Below are positions 17,284 to 25,562 of a DNA stretch of 64,000 nucleotides, one piece after another. Below the pieces are notes generated by a model that saw nothing but the letters and a program-made list of their open reading frames with translations, had not been told where the DNA came from and made no database searches. The first letter of the stretch is position 1. The number at the start of each line of letters is the position of its first letter. The stretch covers positions 62,001 to 126,000 of the forward strand of contig CAWGRH010000019.1 of the NCBI GenBank assembly GCA_963824905.1, given 5' to 3'. The translations under genes and the position numbers were made by a program. Source of the stretch: JAJPKK01 sp963824905. GTDB taxonomy: Bacteria > Pseudomonadota > Alphaproteobacteria > Rhizobiales > Xanthobacteraceae.

Positions 17284-18628
17284 CACGAGTGTCCGGCACG
17301 GTTTGTGCCTTTCATGCGCCCTTGGCGACCGCGGCGGGAGCGTTGGCGGCGCGATGCTCGCGGCGCCGCCTGGTGGCGCGCGTGGCGCGGGGGCCGAAGT
17401 CGAATTTGGGTTGCCGGGGCTCGGGCAATGGCGGGGGCTTGAGCAGTTCTGCGACGGCGCGGCGGAGCATCAGGTTGGATTGGATGAGCCGTGCGAAGGT
17501 GAGCGGGCTGGCGACGATCCTGGTGGCCTCGTGGGCGAGGCGCAGCAGCACGAAGGCGATCAGCGCGACCGTGATCTGAATGCGGACGGCGTTTTCCGAG
17601 GTTCCCAGGAAGTGGCCGATCTTCAAGGTCTGCTTGACCCATCGGAAGAACAGCTCGATCGCCCATCGCCGCTTGTAGAGGTCGGCGATCTCCTGCGCGC
17701 TCGCCTCGATGTCGTTGGTGAAGATGCGCAGCACCTTGCCGGTCTCGATCGCAACCCGGACCTCGCGGACGAGCCCCGGCATCGGGTTGCACCGCGATGC
17801 GGCGAGCCGCTTGGGAAGATATCCGGTCCGATCGCTCAGGATCGCCGATCCCGGCGGCACCGCGCGATGCTGCGCCACCTCGAACGGCGTGTTGGACTTG
17901 AGGCGGGTGACGATGCGACAGCCGGCTGCGTCGAGTTCGGCCCACCAGCCGTAATCGTAGTAGCCGAGGTCGAACACGTAGGTCGCGCCCGCCTCGATCG
18001 GCATCTGCTTGGCGGCGGTGATGTCGTTGACGTTGGACGGCGTCACTATCAGGTAGAGCGGCTGATCGGCATCGGGATCGTAGATGATGTGCGCCTTGGC
18101 GCCGCAAACTCCGGTCGAGAACCTCGCCCAATCGCTCAGCTCGCTCAGCCGCAGGGAGGTCGAATCGATCAGCCGGACGCAGTCGGCGATCTTGCGGCGA
18201 TAGCCGGCCTGCAAGGATCGCATCAACGCCGCCAGCAGCCCGGCGAACACTTCGACCGGACGATCGGCGTTGGCGCTCGACAACGCCGATCTCGATACCG
18301 GGCGGCCCCCGAGATGATGAAGCTTGCCGGCGTGGCTCTTCAGGTTCGTTTCGATCTCGCGCAGGCTTCGCGCCCCGCAAAGCTGCCCATACAGCATCGC
18401 GATCAGATGCGCCTTGGACTTCACCACCCGACCGTCCCAGTCGGCATCGTGCTCGTCCACAAGCCGATCGAACACCGCCCATGGAATATGCTTCAGCAGC
18501 TCATGAAAAACGATATTCTGATGAGGCACGACGTTGATCCTTTCCCGTCCAGATGATTCGTAACCAGCTGGAAGCGAGCAGAATCAATGTCGTGCTTATT
18601 CAAGCACAGATCGTGCCGGACACTCGTG
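17284..18628 (-). mobile_element. IS4-type insertion sequence
   Basis: About 1.35 kb bounded by imperfect ~25-bp inverted repeats: CACGAGTGTCCGGCACGGTT at 17284 and the inverted counterpart, ending CGTGCCGGACACTCGTG, at 18604-18628. One transposase gene fills it. Outside the repeats the two flanks are also inverted copies of each other (GGGCTTGACC on the left, GGTCAAGCCC on the right). Either the true termini extend further out, or the element sits in a palindromic REP-like target related to those at 26923 and 49730. No direct target duplication could be identified. Confidence 0.8.
17312..18529 (-). CDS. IS4-family DDE transposase
   Basis: A 405-residue transposase with the N-terminal region (HELLKHIPWAVFDRLVDEH, MLYGQLCGARSLREIE) and RNase-H-like core of the IS4 family. 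The DDE residues are seen as D in CVRLIDSTSL, D in YVFDLGYYDY and E in YKRRWAIELFFRWVKQ, which is the family Y-R-E-K signature. The start is a GTG at 18529 with GGAAAGGA upstream. The C-terminus is Arg/Ala-rich. The frame is intact, so the element may be active. Confidence 0.9.
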   Translation of the reverse strand: MPHQNIVFHELLKHIPWAVFDRLVDEHDADWDGRVVKSKAHLIAMLYGQLCGARSLREIETNLKSHAGKLHHLGGRPVSRSALSSANADRPVEVFAGLLAALMRSLQAGYRRKIADCVRLIDSTSLRLSELSDWARFSTGVCGAKAHIIYDPDADQPLYLIVTPSNVNDITAAKQMPIEAGATYVFDLGYYDYGWWAELDAAGCRIVTRLKSNTPFEVAQHRAVPPGSAILSDRTGYLPKRLAASRCNPMPGLVREVRVAIETGKVLRIFTNDIEASAQEIADLYKRRWAIELFFRWVKQTLKIGHFLGTSENAVRIQITVALIAFVLLRLAHEATRIVASPLTFARLIQSNLMLRRAVAELLKPPPLPEPRQPKFDFGPRATRATRRRREHRAANAPAAVAKGA

Positions 18629-18741
18629 GGTCAAGCCCGACGATGCCGACCTGAAAAACCCGAAGCAAGCTTCCATCTAGGGATGATCGCGGTTGAATTA
18701 GGCTGCGCTCTGAATTCATCCTGCGCCGACGGAGGCGAACA

Positions 18742-19023
18742 ATGACGCCTGAAGAATTCAAACACTCCCTCGCAAAATCCTCGCCGCCCGACTGCGCGCC
18801 AGCGCTGCAAGCCCTGTGGTGGGCGGCCAAGGACGACTGGAACGCCGCGCATGAGATCGTGATGAAGCACGAGGATGCCGATTGCGCCTGGGTTCACGCG
18901 CATCTGCACCGGGTCGAGGGTGATCTGCCGAATGCGCGCTATTGGTACCGCCAAGCCGGCAAGCCCGCCGCGACGACCGAGTTCGACGCCGAGCGCGAAG
19001 CAATCATCACGGCGTTGTTGTAG
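18742..19023 (+). CDS. Small conserved-looking protein of unknown function
   Basis: A 93-residue soluble helical protein beginning MTPEEFKHSL with Trp- and Tyr-rich segments (ALQALWWAAKDDWNAAHEIV, NARYWYRQAGKP) that look like degenerate TPR-type helices. I believe similar short proteins are widespread in rhizobia, but I cannot name a characterised family. It follows the insertion sequence and precedes a REP element, and has no operon partner. Confidence 0.6.
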   Translation: MTPEEFKHSLAKSSPPDCAPALQALWWAAKDDWNAAHEIVMKHEDADCAWVHAHLHRVEGDLPNARYWYRQAGKPAATTEFDAEREAIITALL

Positions 19024-19079
19024 GTACGGCTGCGTGATTTCGCGGTTTGGCGCGGCAAGGGAGCAACGGCGGCGCGCTC

Positions 19080-19212
19080 TCTTCTCCCTCTCCCGCTCGC
19101 GGGGGAGGGTCGGGGAGGGGGCCGCGGCGGCGAGGCGATCGCGGGCGTCGTACCGGGACGAAACTCAGCTTCCCCCTCCCCAACCCTCCCGCGCAAGCGG
19201 GGGAGGGAGTAG
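19080..19212. repeat. Paired REP-like palindrome (family A)
   Basis: Inverted halves TCCCTCTCCCGCTCGCGGG (left) and CGCGCAAGCGGGGGAGGGAG (right) enclose about 60 bases. It is a close relative of the elements at 42151 and 63222, which share the same CTCCCTCTCCCGC / GGGGGAGGG motifs, and more distantly of 3351. Confidence 0.8.
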
Positions 19213-19235
19213 CGCAGCACGGGGGAAGGGAGCGC

Positions 19236-19979
19236 TTAACCCGGCTCCATGCCGATCTTCTTGTAGGCCTCGCCGGCCTGCGGCGTGGTGAGGAACTTGA
19301 TCAGCGCCCGCGCGCCGTCCGCCGAAGCGGCGTCTGAGTGCACCGCGGCGTCGAATACCGTGATCTCCTGGATGTCCGCCGGCAGCGCGCCGACATAGGT
19401 CGTGCCTTTGACCGGCAGGAGCTCGCTGACTTGCTGGAAGCCGATATCGGCATCGCCGCGGGCGACCACTTCGCCGATCGGCACGCCCTGCACCTGCTTG
19501 ATCTTGCCTTTGATCTCGTCGGCGACGCCGAGACGCTCGAACATCTTTGCGAGATAGACGCCGCTCGGCCCGGTCGACATCGCAATCGACTTTGCCGCGA
19601 GCAGCGTTCGCTTGACGGCATCGGCCGACGAGATGTCGGGCTTCGGTGCGCCGGCGCGCACCGAGACGCCGATACCGGACTTCGCCACCGGCGTCCCCGG
19701 TCCGACCTTGCCGAGCTTGGCGAGCTCGGCGATGCCGTTCGACGCCATCAGCACGAGATCGACGGTCTCACCGCCCTTGAGCCGCCGCATCATCTCCGCG
19801 GTCGGCACCCATTCGGTCACGACCTTGTTCTCGGTCGCGCGCTCGAAGGCCGGGATCAGCTCCACATAGGCATCGTGGATCGCGGCCGACGCCATCACCT
19901 TGATCTCGGCGGCCGATGCCGGCCCGATCCATCCGGTCATCGCCAGCATTGCTCCCGCACAGATCGCTCCCATCTTCAT
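19236..19979 (-). CDS. Molybdate-type ABC transporter substrate-binding protein (ModA-like)
   Basis: A 247-residue periplasmic binding protein with a signal peptide (MKMGAICAGAMLAMTGWIGPASA) and the ModA-like extracellular solute-binding fold: AEIKVMASAAIHDAYVELI, VDLVLMASNGIAEL, SIAMSTGPSGVYLAKMFERLGV, DADIGFQQVSELL and a C-terminal ALIKFLTTPQAGEAYKKIG. The ligand may be molybdate or another oxyanion or organic acid, as this branch is diverse. No permease or ATPase gene adjoins it. The ATG at 19979 follows GGGAGGAG; frames upstream are spurious. Confidence 0.75.
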   Translation of the reverse strand: MKMGAICAGAMLAMTGWIGPASAAEIKVMASAAIHDAYVELIPAFERATENKVVTEWVPTAEMMRRLKGGETVDLVLMASNGIAELAKLGKVGPGTPVAKSGIGVSVRAGAPKPDISSADAVKRTLLAAKSIAMSTGPSGVYLAKMFERLGVADEIKGKIKQVQGVPIGEVVARGDADIGFQQVSELLPVKGTTYVGALPADIQEITVFDAAVHSDAASADGARALIKFLTTPQAGEAYKKIGMEPG

Positions 19980-20155
19980 GTTGGATACTCCTCCCGCACC
20001 GGCAATGTGCCGGGCTCGCGCCAGCATAGGCCGCGCCAGCACCAGGCGGTAGCAGCGTGGCCCGCAATCCTTGACTGCGTTGACGTTGACCGCGCTGACC
20101 TTGACGACGACCAGCTTGGCGCGCAATGGCTTCGCGTCCAATCCGAAGGAACGAC

Positions 20156-21637
20156 ATGAACGCTCCGACGAAGACCAGCAAGCTCATCAAGGGCGCCACC
20201 GGCGACTGGGAAGTCGTCATCGGCATGGAGATCCATGCCCAGGTGAGCTCTGCTGCGAAGCTGTTCTCCGGCGCCGCCACCGCTTTCGGCGCCGCGCCCA
20301 ATGCGCAGGTGTCGCTGGTCGATGCGGCGATGCCGGGCATGCTGCCGGTGATCAACAGCGAATGTGTCGCCCAGGCGGTGCGCACCGGCCTCGGCCTCAA
20401 TGCGCGGATCAACCTGCGCTCGGTGTTCGACCGCAAGAACTATTTCTATCCGGATCTGCCGCAGGGCTACCAGATCAGCCAGTACAAGTCGCCGGTGGTG
20501 GGCGAGGGAGAGGTCGTGGTCGATATGCCCGACGGCGCGATCCGTGTCGGTATCGAGCGGCTCCATCTCGAGCAGGATGCCGGCAAGCTCCTTCACGACC
20601 AGCACCCCGCAGCCTCCCTCGTCGACCTCAACCGCGCCGGCGTTGCGCTGATGGAAATCGTCTCCAAGCCGGACCTGCGCTCGGCGGAGGAAGCCAAGGC
20701 CTTCCTTGCCAAGCTGCGCGCCATCCTGCGCTATCTCGGCACCTGCGACGGCGACATGGAGAAGGGCAATCTGCGCGCCGACGTCAACGTGTCGGTGCGC
20801 CGGCCGGGCGAAGGCCTTGGCACTCGCTGCGAGATCAAGAACGTGAACTCGATCCGTTTCGTCGGCATGGCGGCCGAGCACGAGGCGCGCCGCCAGATCG
20901 CCGTGATCGAGGACGGCGGCATCGTCGCGCAGGAGACGCGCCTCTATGATGCGGCGCGCGACGAGACCCGTCCGATGCGCACCAAGGAAGAGGCGCACGA
21001 CTACCGCTATTTCCCCGACCCCGACCTGCTGCCGCTCGAGCTCGCACCCGACTACGTCGAGGCGCTGCGCGCGGCGCTGCCCGAGCTGCCGGACCAGAAG
21101 AAAGCGCGTTTCATCGCCGTGTTCGGCCTCGCCGGCTACGATGCCGGCGTGCTTGTCGCCGAGCGCGAGAGCGCGGAGTTCTTCGAAGCGGTGGTGCGGC
21201 GCCCCGACGGCACCGCGCGCGACGCCAAGCTCGCCGCCAACTGGGTGATCAACGAGCTGTTCGGTCGCCTCAACAGGGAGGGCGGCGAGATCGGCGCCTG
21301 CCCGGTGTCGGCGGCGGCGCTCGGAACGATCCTCGATCTCATGTCCGAAGGCACGATCTCCGGAAAGATCGCCAAGGATTTGTTCGAAATCGTGTGGAGC
21401 GAAGGCGGCGACCCGCGCGCGATCGTCGAGAGCCGCGGCATGAAGCAGGTGACCGACGTCGGCGCGATCGAGAAGCTCGTCGACGACATCGTCGCCAGGA
21501 ACCCCGAGAAGGTCGAGCAGGCGAAGCAGAAGCCGGCGCTCGTCGGCTGGTTCGTCGGCCAGGTCATGAAGGCGTCCGGCGGCAAGGCGAACCCGCAGGC
21601 GGTGAACGATCTCCTCAAGGCGAAGCTCGGCCTCTGA
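20156..21637 (+). CDS. gatB: Aspartyl/glutamyl-tRNA(Asn/Gln) amidotransferase subunit B
   Basis: A 493-residue GatB, the tRNA-binding kinase-like subunit of the GatCAB complex that converts misacylated Glu-tRNA(Gln) and Asp-tRNA(Asn) to the correct forms. Diagnostic segments are WEVVIGMEIHAQV, YFYPDLPQGYQISQY, DVNVSVRRPGEGLGTRCEIKN and EEAHDYRYFPDPDLLPL, with a C-terminal YqeY-like domain ending NPQAVNDLLKAKLGL. Length and start (ATG at 20156, AAGGAA upstream) are standard. gatA and gatC are not in this window. Confidence 0.96.
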   Translation: MNAPTKTSKLIKGATGDWEVVIGMEIHAQVSSAAKLFSGAATAFGAAPNAQVSLVDAAMPGMLPVINSECVAQAVRTGLGLNARINLRSVFDRKNYFYPDLPQGYQISQYKSPVVGEGEVVVDMPDGAIRVGIERLHLEQDAGKLLHDQHPAASLVDLNRAGVALMEIVSKPDLRSAEEAKAFLAKLRAILRYLGTCDGDMEKGNLRADVNVSVRRPGEGLGTRCEIKNVNSIRFVGMAAEHEARRQIAVIEDGGIVAQETRLYDAARDETRPMRTKEEAHDYRYFPDPDLLPLELAPDYVEALRAALPELPDQKKARFIAVFGLAGYDAGVLVAERESAEFFEAVVRRPDGTARDAKLAANWVINELFGRLNREGGEIGACPVSAAALGTILDLMSEGTISGKIAKDLFEIVWSEGGDPRAIVESRGMKQVTDVGAIEKLVDDIVARNPEKVEQAKQKPALVGWFVGQVMKASGGKANPQAVNDLLKAKLGL

Positions 21638-22268
21638 CGCGCGCGAGGCGCGAGGCGAGAGCGCGTCGAAGGTCGCGAGAAGGCGTCGAACCGACCTCGC
21701 GCGATCGTTCACGCGGGCTTCCGATGGTCGAGAATCGGTGCGATCGATACCCCATCGAAGGTGTCAACCGGCTTGTCAGAGTGTTCCAAACGGTGGTTTC
21801 GGCGAATCGGTAAAACCGATTCGCGCCCTTTTCGCTTCGATGCGAGTGTCCGACTCGCTCCGAATTCGCTCGTTCGACCACGTTGCGCACAAAAAAATTT
21901 TGGCACCGAAAACATGCTGACGCGATGTCGCGAGAGGGCTCCGCGGCGCCGCTGCAAACGCTGTCAAGCGCGCTCATTTGTGTTGTGCACGAGTATTCCG
22001 ACATGGATGAAATGCCCATTTCACAGTGGTTTTTTGAATCGGTCTGCGAACGCGCGTTGCGCGCTCGCTCGCGCGCGATGATGCGAGCGTCGACGTCGTC
22101 GGCTCGCTTCGTCGCGACGTGCCGCGATGCGGAAGGCGCGAACCGATACACGTTTCGTTAATCCGGAAGCTGTTTTTTTCGTTTTGCTGTAGTAATCGAA
22201 ATGCAGTGCCTACGATTCGCGTGGGTACTGATGCGACACCGCCAGCTCAACTGGACTAGGAGGGCACT
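21638..22268. other. 630-base region without recognisable genes, upstream of a lysine-rich peptide gene
   Basis: Neither strand has convincing coding potential, yet the sequence is not ordinary filler. It has runs of TCG-type trinucleotides, a sharp hairpin with a pyrimidine tail (21802-21829), an A7T4 stretch (AAAAAAATTTT near 21892) and a T7 run near 22170. It could hold a small RNA gene or a long leader for the peptide gene at 22269. tmRNA, SRP RNA, RNase P RNA and 6S signatures were looked for and not seen. Confidence 0.4.
21802..21829 (+). terminator. Hairpin with T tract, probable terminator
   Basis: A perfect 10-bp stem, GCGAATCGGT with ACCGATTCGC, and a 3-base AAA loop are followed by GCCCTTTT. 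It lies 165 bases after gatB and could end gatB transcription or that of a small RNA. Confidence 0.6.
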
Positions 22269-22352
22269 ATGGCGAAGAAGGCAACGAAGGCGAAGGCAAG
22301 TGCGAAGAAGAAGGCCCCCGCGAAGCGGAAGGCCGTGAAGAAGAAGAAGTAA
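22269..22352 (+). CDS. 27-residue lysine/alanine-rich basic peptide
   Basis: A very short gene with an ideal Shine-Dalgarno (AGGAGG, 22258-22263) five bases before its ATG. The product is 27 residues, of which 13 are Lys, 1 Arg and 8 Ala: it starts MAKKATKAKASAKKK and ends in four Lys. This resembles the tail of bacterial histone H1-like and AlgP-like proteins but lacks any folded domain. A nucleic-acid-binding role is an inference from charge alone. The ribosome binding site argues that it is translated. Confidence 0.6.
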   Translation: MAKKATKAKASAKKKAPAKRKAVKKKK

Positions 22353-23142
22353 AATAACGCGGAGCGCTGACGCTCCATACCTTCGACGACCCGATGGTCA
22401 GCCCGGCGACATCGCGCAGATGTGGGGATGCAGTCGGTGATGACGCCGGGGTCGGCGACGGAGGGCGTCGGCGAGACTGAGGATCGAAACTCCCGGATGC
22501 CGAGATTCGGTCCCGATGCAGGTCACCCTGTCGCTGCATCGGAAAGTCCGGGAAAGGCACGGATCATCCGCGCTGCGTCGTCAGCGGTCGTGCTGACGAA
22601 ATTACGGTCCTCGGAGCTCTCGCCGACGCCTCGTAACTCCGGCAGGTGTTTCAGCCCCAGTTGATCGTTCATTGAAGCGGCGCTCGAGAGGTTTATCTCG
22701 CGCCTGTCGAATGAACCCCGGGCGCCTTTTTCCAGACATCGGCAAGCGCGGCGGCTGCGGCCCTTGTAGGGTGGGCAAAGGCGCGAAGCGCCGTGCCCAC
22801 GCGGTCGAACCGGTGGCTTGCTCAGACGTGGGCACGCTTCGCTTTGCCCACCCTACGGTTCGGGTCCGCGGCATCGCGAGCCGACCGACCGCAGTTGATA
22901 GTTACCGCTCCCTTGCGCGAGACGGTTACCGCCGGCTCATCAGAATTGCAGAAAACTGCGCATTTCTCGGGGCTGTCGAGATTAACGCGAGAGGGGCACG
23001 CGCGGTGGAGCGGCGCGGCGTTCACCTCCGATTCATCGCATCGATTAAAGCGTGATTCAAAGCTTCCGCACATGATCGGAGCGCTCCGGGGGGCCGGAGG
23101 AGAACAGCCGGTCAATGCCGGCGAAAGGCCTGGGAGGCCGAA
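22353..23142. other. 790-base intergenic region containing one palindromic repeat
   Basis: Between the basic peptide gene and the Sel1-type gene. Apart from the inverted repeat at 22766-22856, no RNA, promoter consensus or believable reading frame was recognised on either strand. Confidence 0.45.
22766..22856. repeat. Palindromic repeat (family B, GTAGGGTGGGCAAAG type)
   Basis: The left arm GTAGGGTGGGCAAAGGCGCG (from 22766) and the right arm CGCTTCGCTTTGCCCACCC with final TAC (to 22856) are inverted copies of about 30 bases, separated by about 25 bases. It looks like a miniature non-coding repeat of the kind scattered in rhizobial genomes. Only one copy is present in this window. Confidence 0.75.
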
Positions 23143-23403
23143 ATGGGACGAGCAGAGCTTGCAGCCATCGAGAGCGGCGGGACGGGGGAAGCCAGCGGTG
23201 ACATGTTCTACCGGCTCGGCATGATGTATTCGATCGGTGGCGACATGCCTGCCGACTACGTGACGGCACACAAGTGGTTCAACCTCGCGGCCATGCGCGG
23301 CAATGCCGACGCCATTCGCCTGCGCCGGGAGATCGCCGAGGAGATGACCGAGGCGGAGGTCGCCGCCGCCCAGCGCGCCGCGCGCGCCTGGCTGCGGCAC
23401 TGA
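23143..23403 (+). CDS. Small Sel1-repeat protein
   Basis: An 86-residue protein with one Sel1-like (TPR-type) unit: MFYRLGMMYSIGGDMPADYV followed by TAHKWFNLAAMRGNADAIRL, then a basic helical tail. GGGAGG upstream of the ATG supports the start. Sel1 units mediate protein contacts; single-unit proteins like this are common in Hyphomicrobiales and mostly uncharacterised. Confidence 0.75.
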   Translation: MGRAELAAIESGGTGEASGDMFYRLGMMYSIGGDMPADYVTAHKWFNLAAMRGNADAIRLRREIAEEMTEAEVAAAQRAARAWLRH

Positions 23404-23528
23404 AGCGGCACGCGCCGTTCTCTCGACACGAACCGCGTGGGCTGGTCCACGGCACATTCCGACACAACCGCTGGCGGTCGCGATACGCTTGTGCTCCTGT
23501 TCTTCCGTCACGGAAATGGGAGGAGCAC

Positions 23529-23737
23529 ATGCGGATAATGATCGCCTCGCCTGCGGTATTGCGGCGCTCGCCCTTCTCGGGTCAGCGCCTTCAGCGGATG
23601 CTCAGAGACGGTACGGGAGCCTGAGGTGCCACGGCCGCGTCCTGCAATGCAGTGACGTGCCGAAGGGGATGCCGTCTCCGGGCGTCGAAGCGTGCATAAG
23701 AATGTGCGTCCGTGAAAAGAAGCTTACACTGCGCTGA
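23529..23737 (+). pseudogene. Small secreted cysteine-rich protein, frameshift in signal peptide
   Basis: A strong Shine-Dalgarno (GGGAGGAG) stands just before the ATG at 23529, which reads MRIMIAS and then leaves any sensible frame. The neighbouring frame carries the rest of a signal peptide (ACGIAALALLGSAPSADAQ) and a mature part with four cysteines (LRCHGRVLQCSDVP and VEACIRMCVREKKL). A single missing or extra base around 23545-23555 would join them into a ~69-residue exported protein. As written the gene is broken. Confidence 0.5.
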
Positions 23738-23963
23738 CCCCGGTGCGGGTTGGCGGGGGCCCGTCGTCGACAGCGATGCCAGCCTTCGTCCCACGCGACA
23801 CGTGACGTATGGCCTCGATCGATTCCCGAAAGCATGACCTGGCCTCCGACCGCCGCGAGCGCGGCGTGGCCGTTCGCGGCGCATCGCTCAGGATTGCGGA
23901 ATGACCAGCGGCCCGCCGGCGCCCCGACCACATCGCAGTCGGCGTTGAAGCGGAGCCTCGAAG

Positions 23964-25370
23964 ATGCCCTCGCGCCGCATCGTCTACGACCTGACAACGC
24001 TGTTTCATTGGAAAGGGCCGCCGAGCGGCATCGTCCGGGTCGATCAGGGTTTCGCCCATTGGGCGCGCGCCGCGCTGCCTGATGTCCATTTTGCGGTTTA
24101 CGATCCGGGGCTGCAGCGGTTTCGCAAGGTCGCGGACCGCTGGGTCGAGCCGCTGATCGGCGATCATGCTTTCGCGGATACGTGGGGTCTTGGCGCCGGC
24201 CCGGCCGCGCGCCGCAGATATCCGCGCCTGGCACCGTCGATTGCGAAATGGCTCACGCAGCCGCGGCGACGACTGTTCGCCGCTCTGGAACGCCTTCGCC
24301 GCGATGGACGGCCTGCCGCGCTACGCGCCGCGGCCGAGGGTCTGCAGGCACGCATGATGTCGGAGAAATACCGCGCGGCCCCGATCGCCCCCGACGGGAC
24401 GCGCGGCGCCCATGTCCCCTTCGATGCGGCGTTCGAGGGGCTGATCTCGTTCTCCGCGCACGACACCCTGATTTCGGTGGGATCGAGCTGGACCTATCTC
24501 GACCCCCGCACCTTCAGGACCTTGAAGGAGGAGACGCGCTGCACCGTGGTGGTGATGTGTCACGACCTCATTCCGTTGCTCCACCCGGAATATTGCGTGG
24601 CCGGCGAGGTCGAACAGTTCCGCACCTATTTCAGTGAGATGATTCCCCATGTCGACCGCGTGATCGTGAGCACGCGAACCAACGAAGCGGCGCTGCACGC
24701 GTATTGCACCGGTCAGAACATTCGCCTCGGTGCGACCCGGCTCACGCCGCTCGGCGCCGAGATTCCATCCCCGCCTTCACTCCGACCGGATGCCGTCGAA
24801 GGGCTCGTTCCCGGGCGCTATGCGCTGCACGTCAGCACGGTCGAGCCGCGCAAGGGCCACCGGCTGCTGTGCCGCGTGTGGGCGCGGCTGCGCGCCGAAG
24901 GTGTGGTCGGCGGCGACGGCTTCAAGCTCGCCATCGTCGGACGGCTGGGCTGGAACGCCGAGGCGATCATCGCCGAGCTGCAAGCCGAAGCAGAGCATGG
25001 AACGATCCGCCACTTCGCGAGCGCCGACGATGCCCTGCTCGCCGCGCTCTATGACGGCGCGGCGTTCTGCGTCTATCCCTCGATGCACGAAGGCTACGGA
25101 CTTCCGATCGTCGAGGCATTCGCCCGCGGCAAGGCGGTCATCGCGTCGGATCGCGGCTCGATCCCCGAGATCGCCGCGGCGTTCGCTCCCTGCCTCGACC
25201 CGACCGACGAGAGCGCATGGTTGAGCGAGGTGCGGCGATGGATCCTCGACCCTGCGGTTCGCAGCGGCTACGAGGACAAGATTCGCGCCGCGTTTCGGCC
25301 GGTGTCGTGGGAAGAGGCGGGTCGGCTGTTCTTTCGCGCGGCGCTGCAGGCGGACGCCGACGGCGCGTAA
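23964..25370 (+). CDS. Glycosyltransferase family 4 (GT-B) protein
   Basis: A 468-residue GT-B glycosyltransferase. The N-terminal half begins RRIVYDLTTLFHWKGPPSGI, a start seen in mannosyl/rhamnosyl transferases of surface polysaccharide synthesis. The C-terminal half carries the GT4 nucleotide-sugar site: YALHVSTVEPRKGHRLL, KLAIVGRLGW, and YPSMHEGYGLPIVEAFARGK with the E-x7-E motif, then SIPEIAAAF. Cytosolic or membrane-associated. No polysaccharide cluster surrounds it, so the acceptor is unknown. Confidence 0.85.
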   Translation: MPSRRIVYDLTTLFHWKGPPSGIVRVDQGFAHWARAALPDVHFAVYDPGLQRFRKVADRWVEPLIGDHAFADTWGLGAGPAARRRYPRLAPSIAKWLTQPRRRLFAALERLRRDGRPAALRAAAEGLQARMMSEKYRAAPIAPDGTRGAHVPFDAAFEGLISFSAHDTLISVGSSWTYLDPRTFRTLKEETRCTVVVMCHDLIPLLHPEYCVAGEVEQFRTYFSEMIPHVDRVIVSTRTNEAALHAYCTGQNIRLGATRLTPLGAEIPSPPSLRPDAVEGLVPGRYALHVSTVEPRKGHRLLCRVWARLRAEGVVGGDGFKLAIVGRLGWNAEAIIAELQAEAEHGTIRHFASADDALLAALYDGAAFCVYPSMHEGYGLPIVEAFARGKAVIASDRGSIPEIAAAFAPCLDPTDESAWLSEVRRWILDPAVRSGYEDKIRAAFRPVSWEEAGRLFFRAALQADADGA

Positions 25371-25413
25371 TCGACAGCCGTCGCGGCTGAGCGAAACATC
25401 GTGGGCGAAAGGC

Positions 25414-25506
25414 TGGCGGAGACGGAGGGATTCGAACCCTCGATACGCCTTGAGAGCGTATAACGGTTTAGCAAACCGCCGCCTTCAGCCACTCGGCCAC
25501 TGGCCC
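25414..25506 (-). pseudogene. tRNA-Ser copy with destroyed acceptor stem
   Basis: It is identical to the intact tRNA-Ser (26181-26273) from the encoded CCA through the T, variable, anticodon (GCT) and D arms up to 25500. The last bases at the 5' end differ, giving GGGCCAG where GGAGACG is needed. Only three Watson-Crick pairs and one wobble of the seven acceptor pairs remain, so a working tRNA is unlikely. Confidence 0.8.
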
Positions 25507-25520
25507 CGTCGCTTGTATTG

Positions 25521-25539
25521 TGTACCCATGGGTGGTACA
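25521..25539. promoter_or_regulatory. Candidate HigA operator palindrome
   Basis: TGTACC and GGTACA form a perfect 6-bp inverted repeat with a 7-base spacer, 24 bases before the higB start. HigA proteins repress their own operon by binding such palindromes. This assignment is by position and symmetry only. Confidence 0.45.
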
Positions 25540-25562
25540 TAGACACATAAGCGGGCCACTAG

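Noticed and set aside
21638..22268. tmRNA or another named housekeeping RNA
   Set aside because: No tag-peptide coding sequence, SRP tetraloop or RNase P consensus could be found; only unassigned structure remains.
25414..25506. Second functional tRNA-Ser gene
   Set aside because: The 5' acceptor strand does not pair with its 3' partner, so it is treated as a broken copy.
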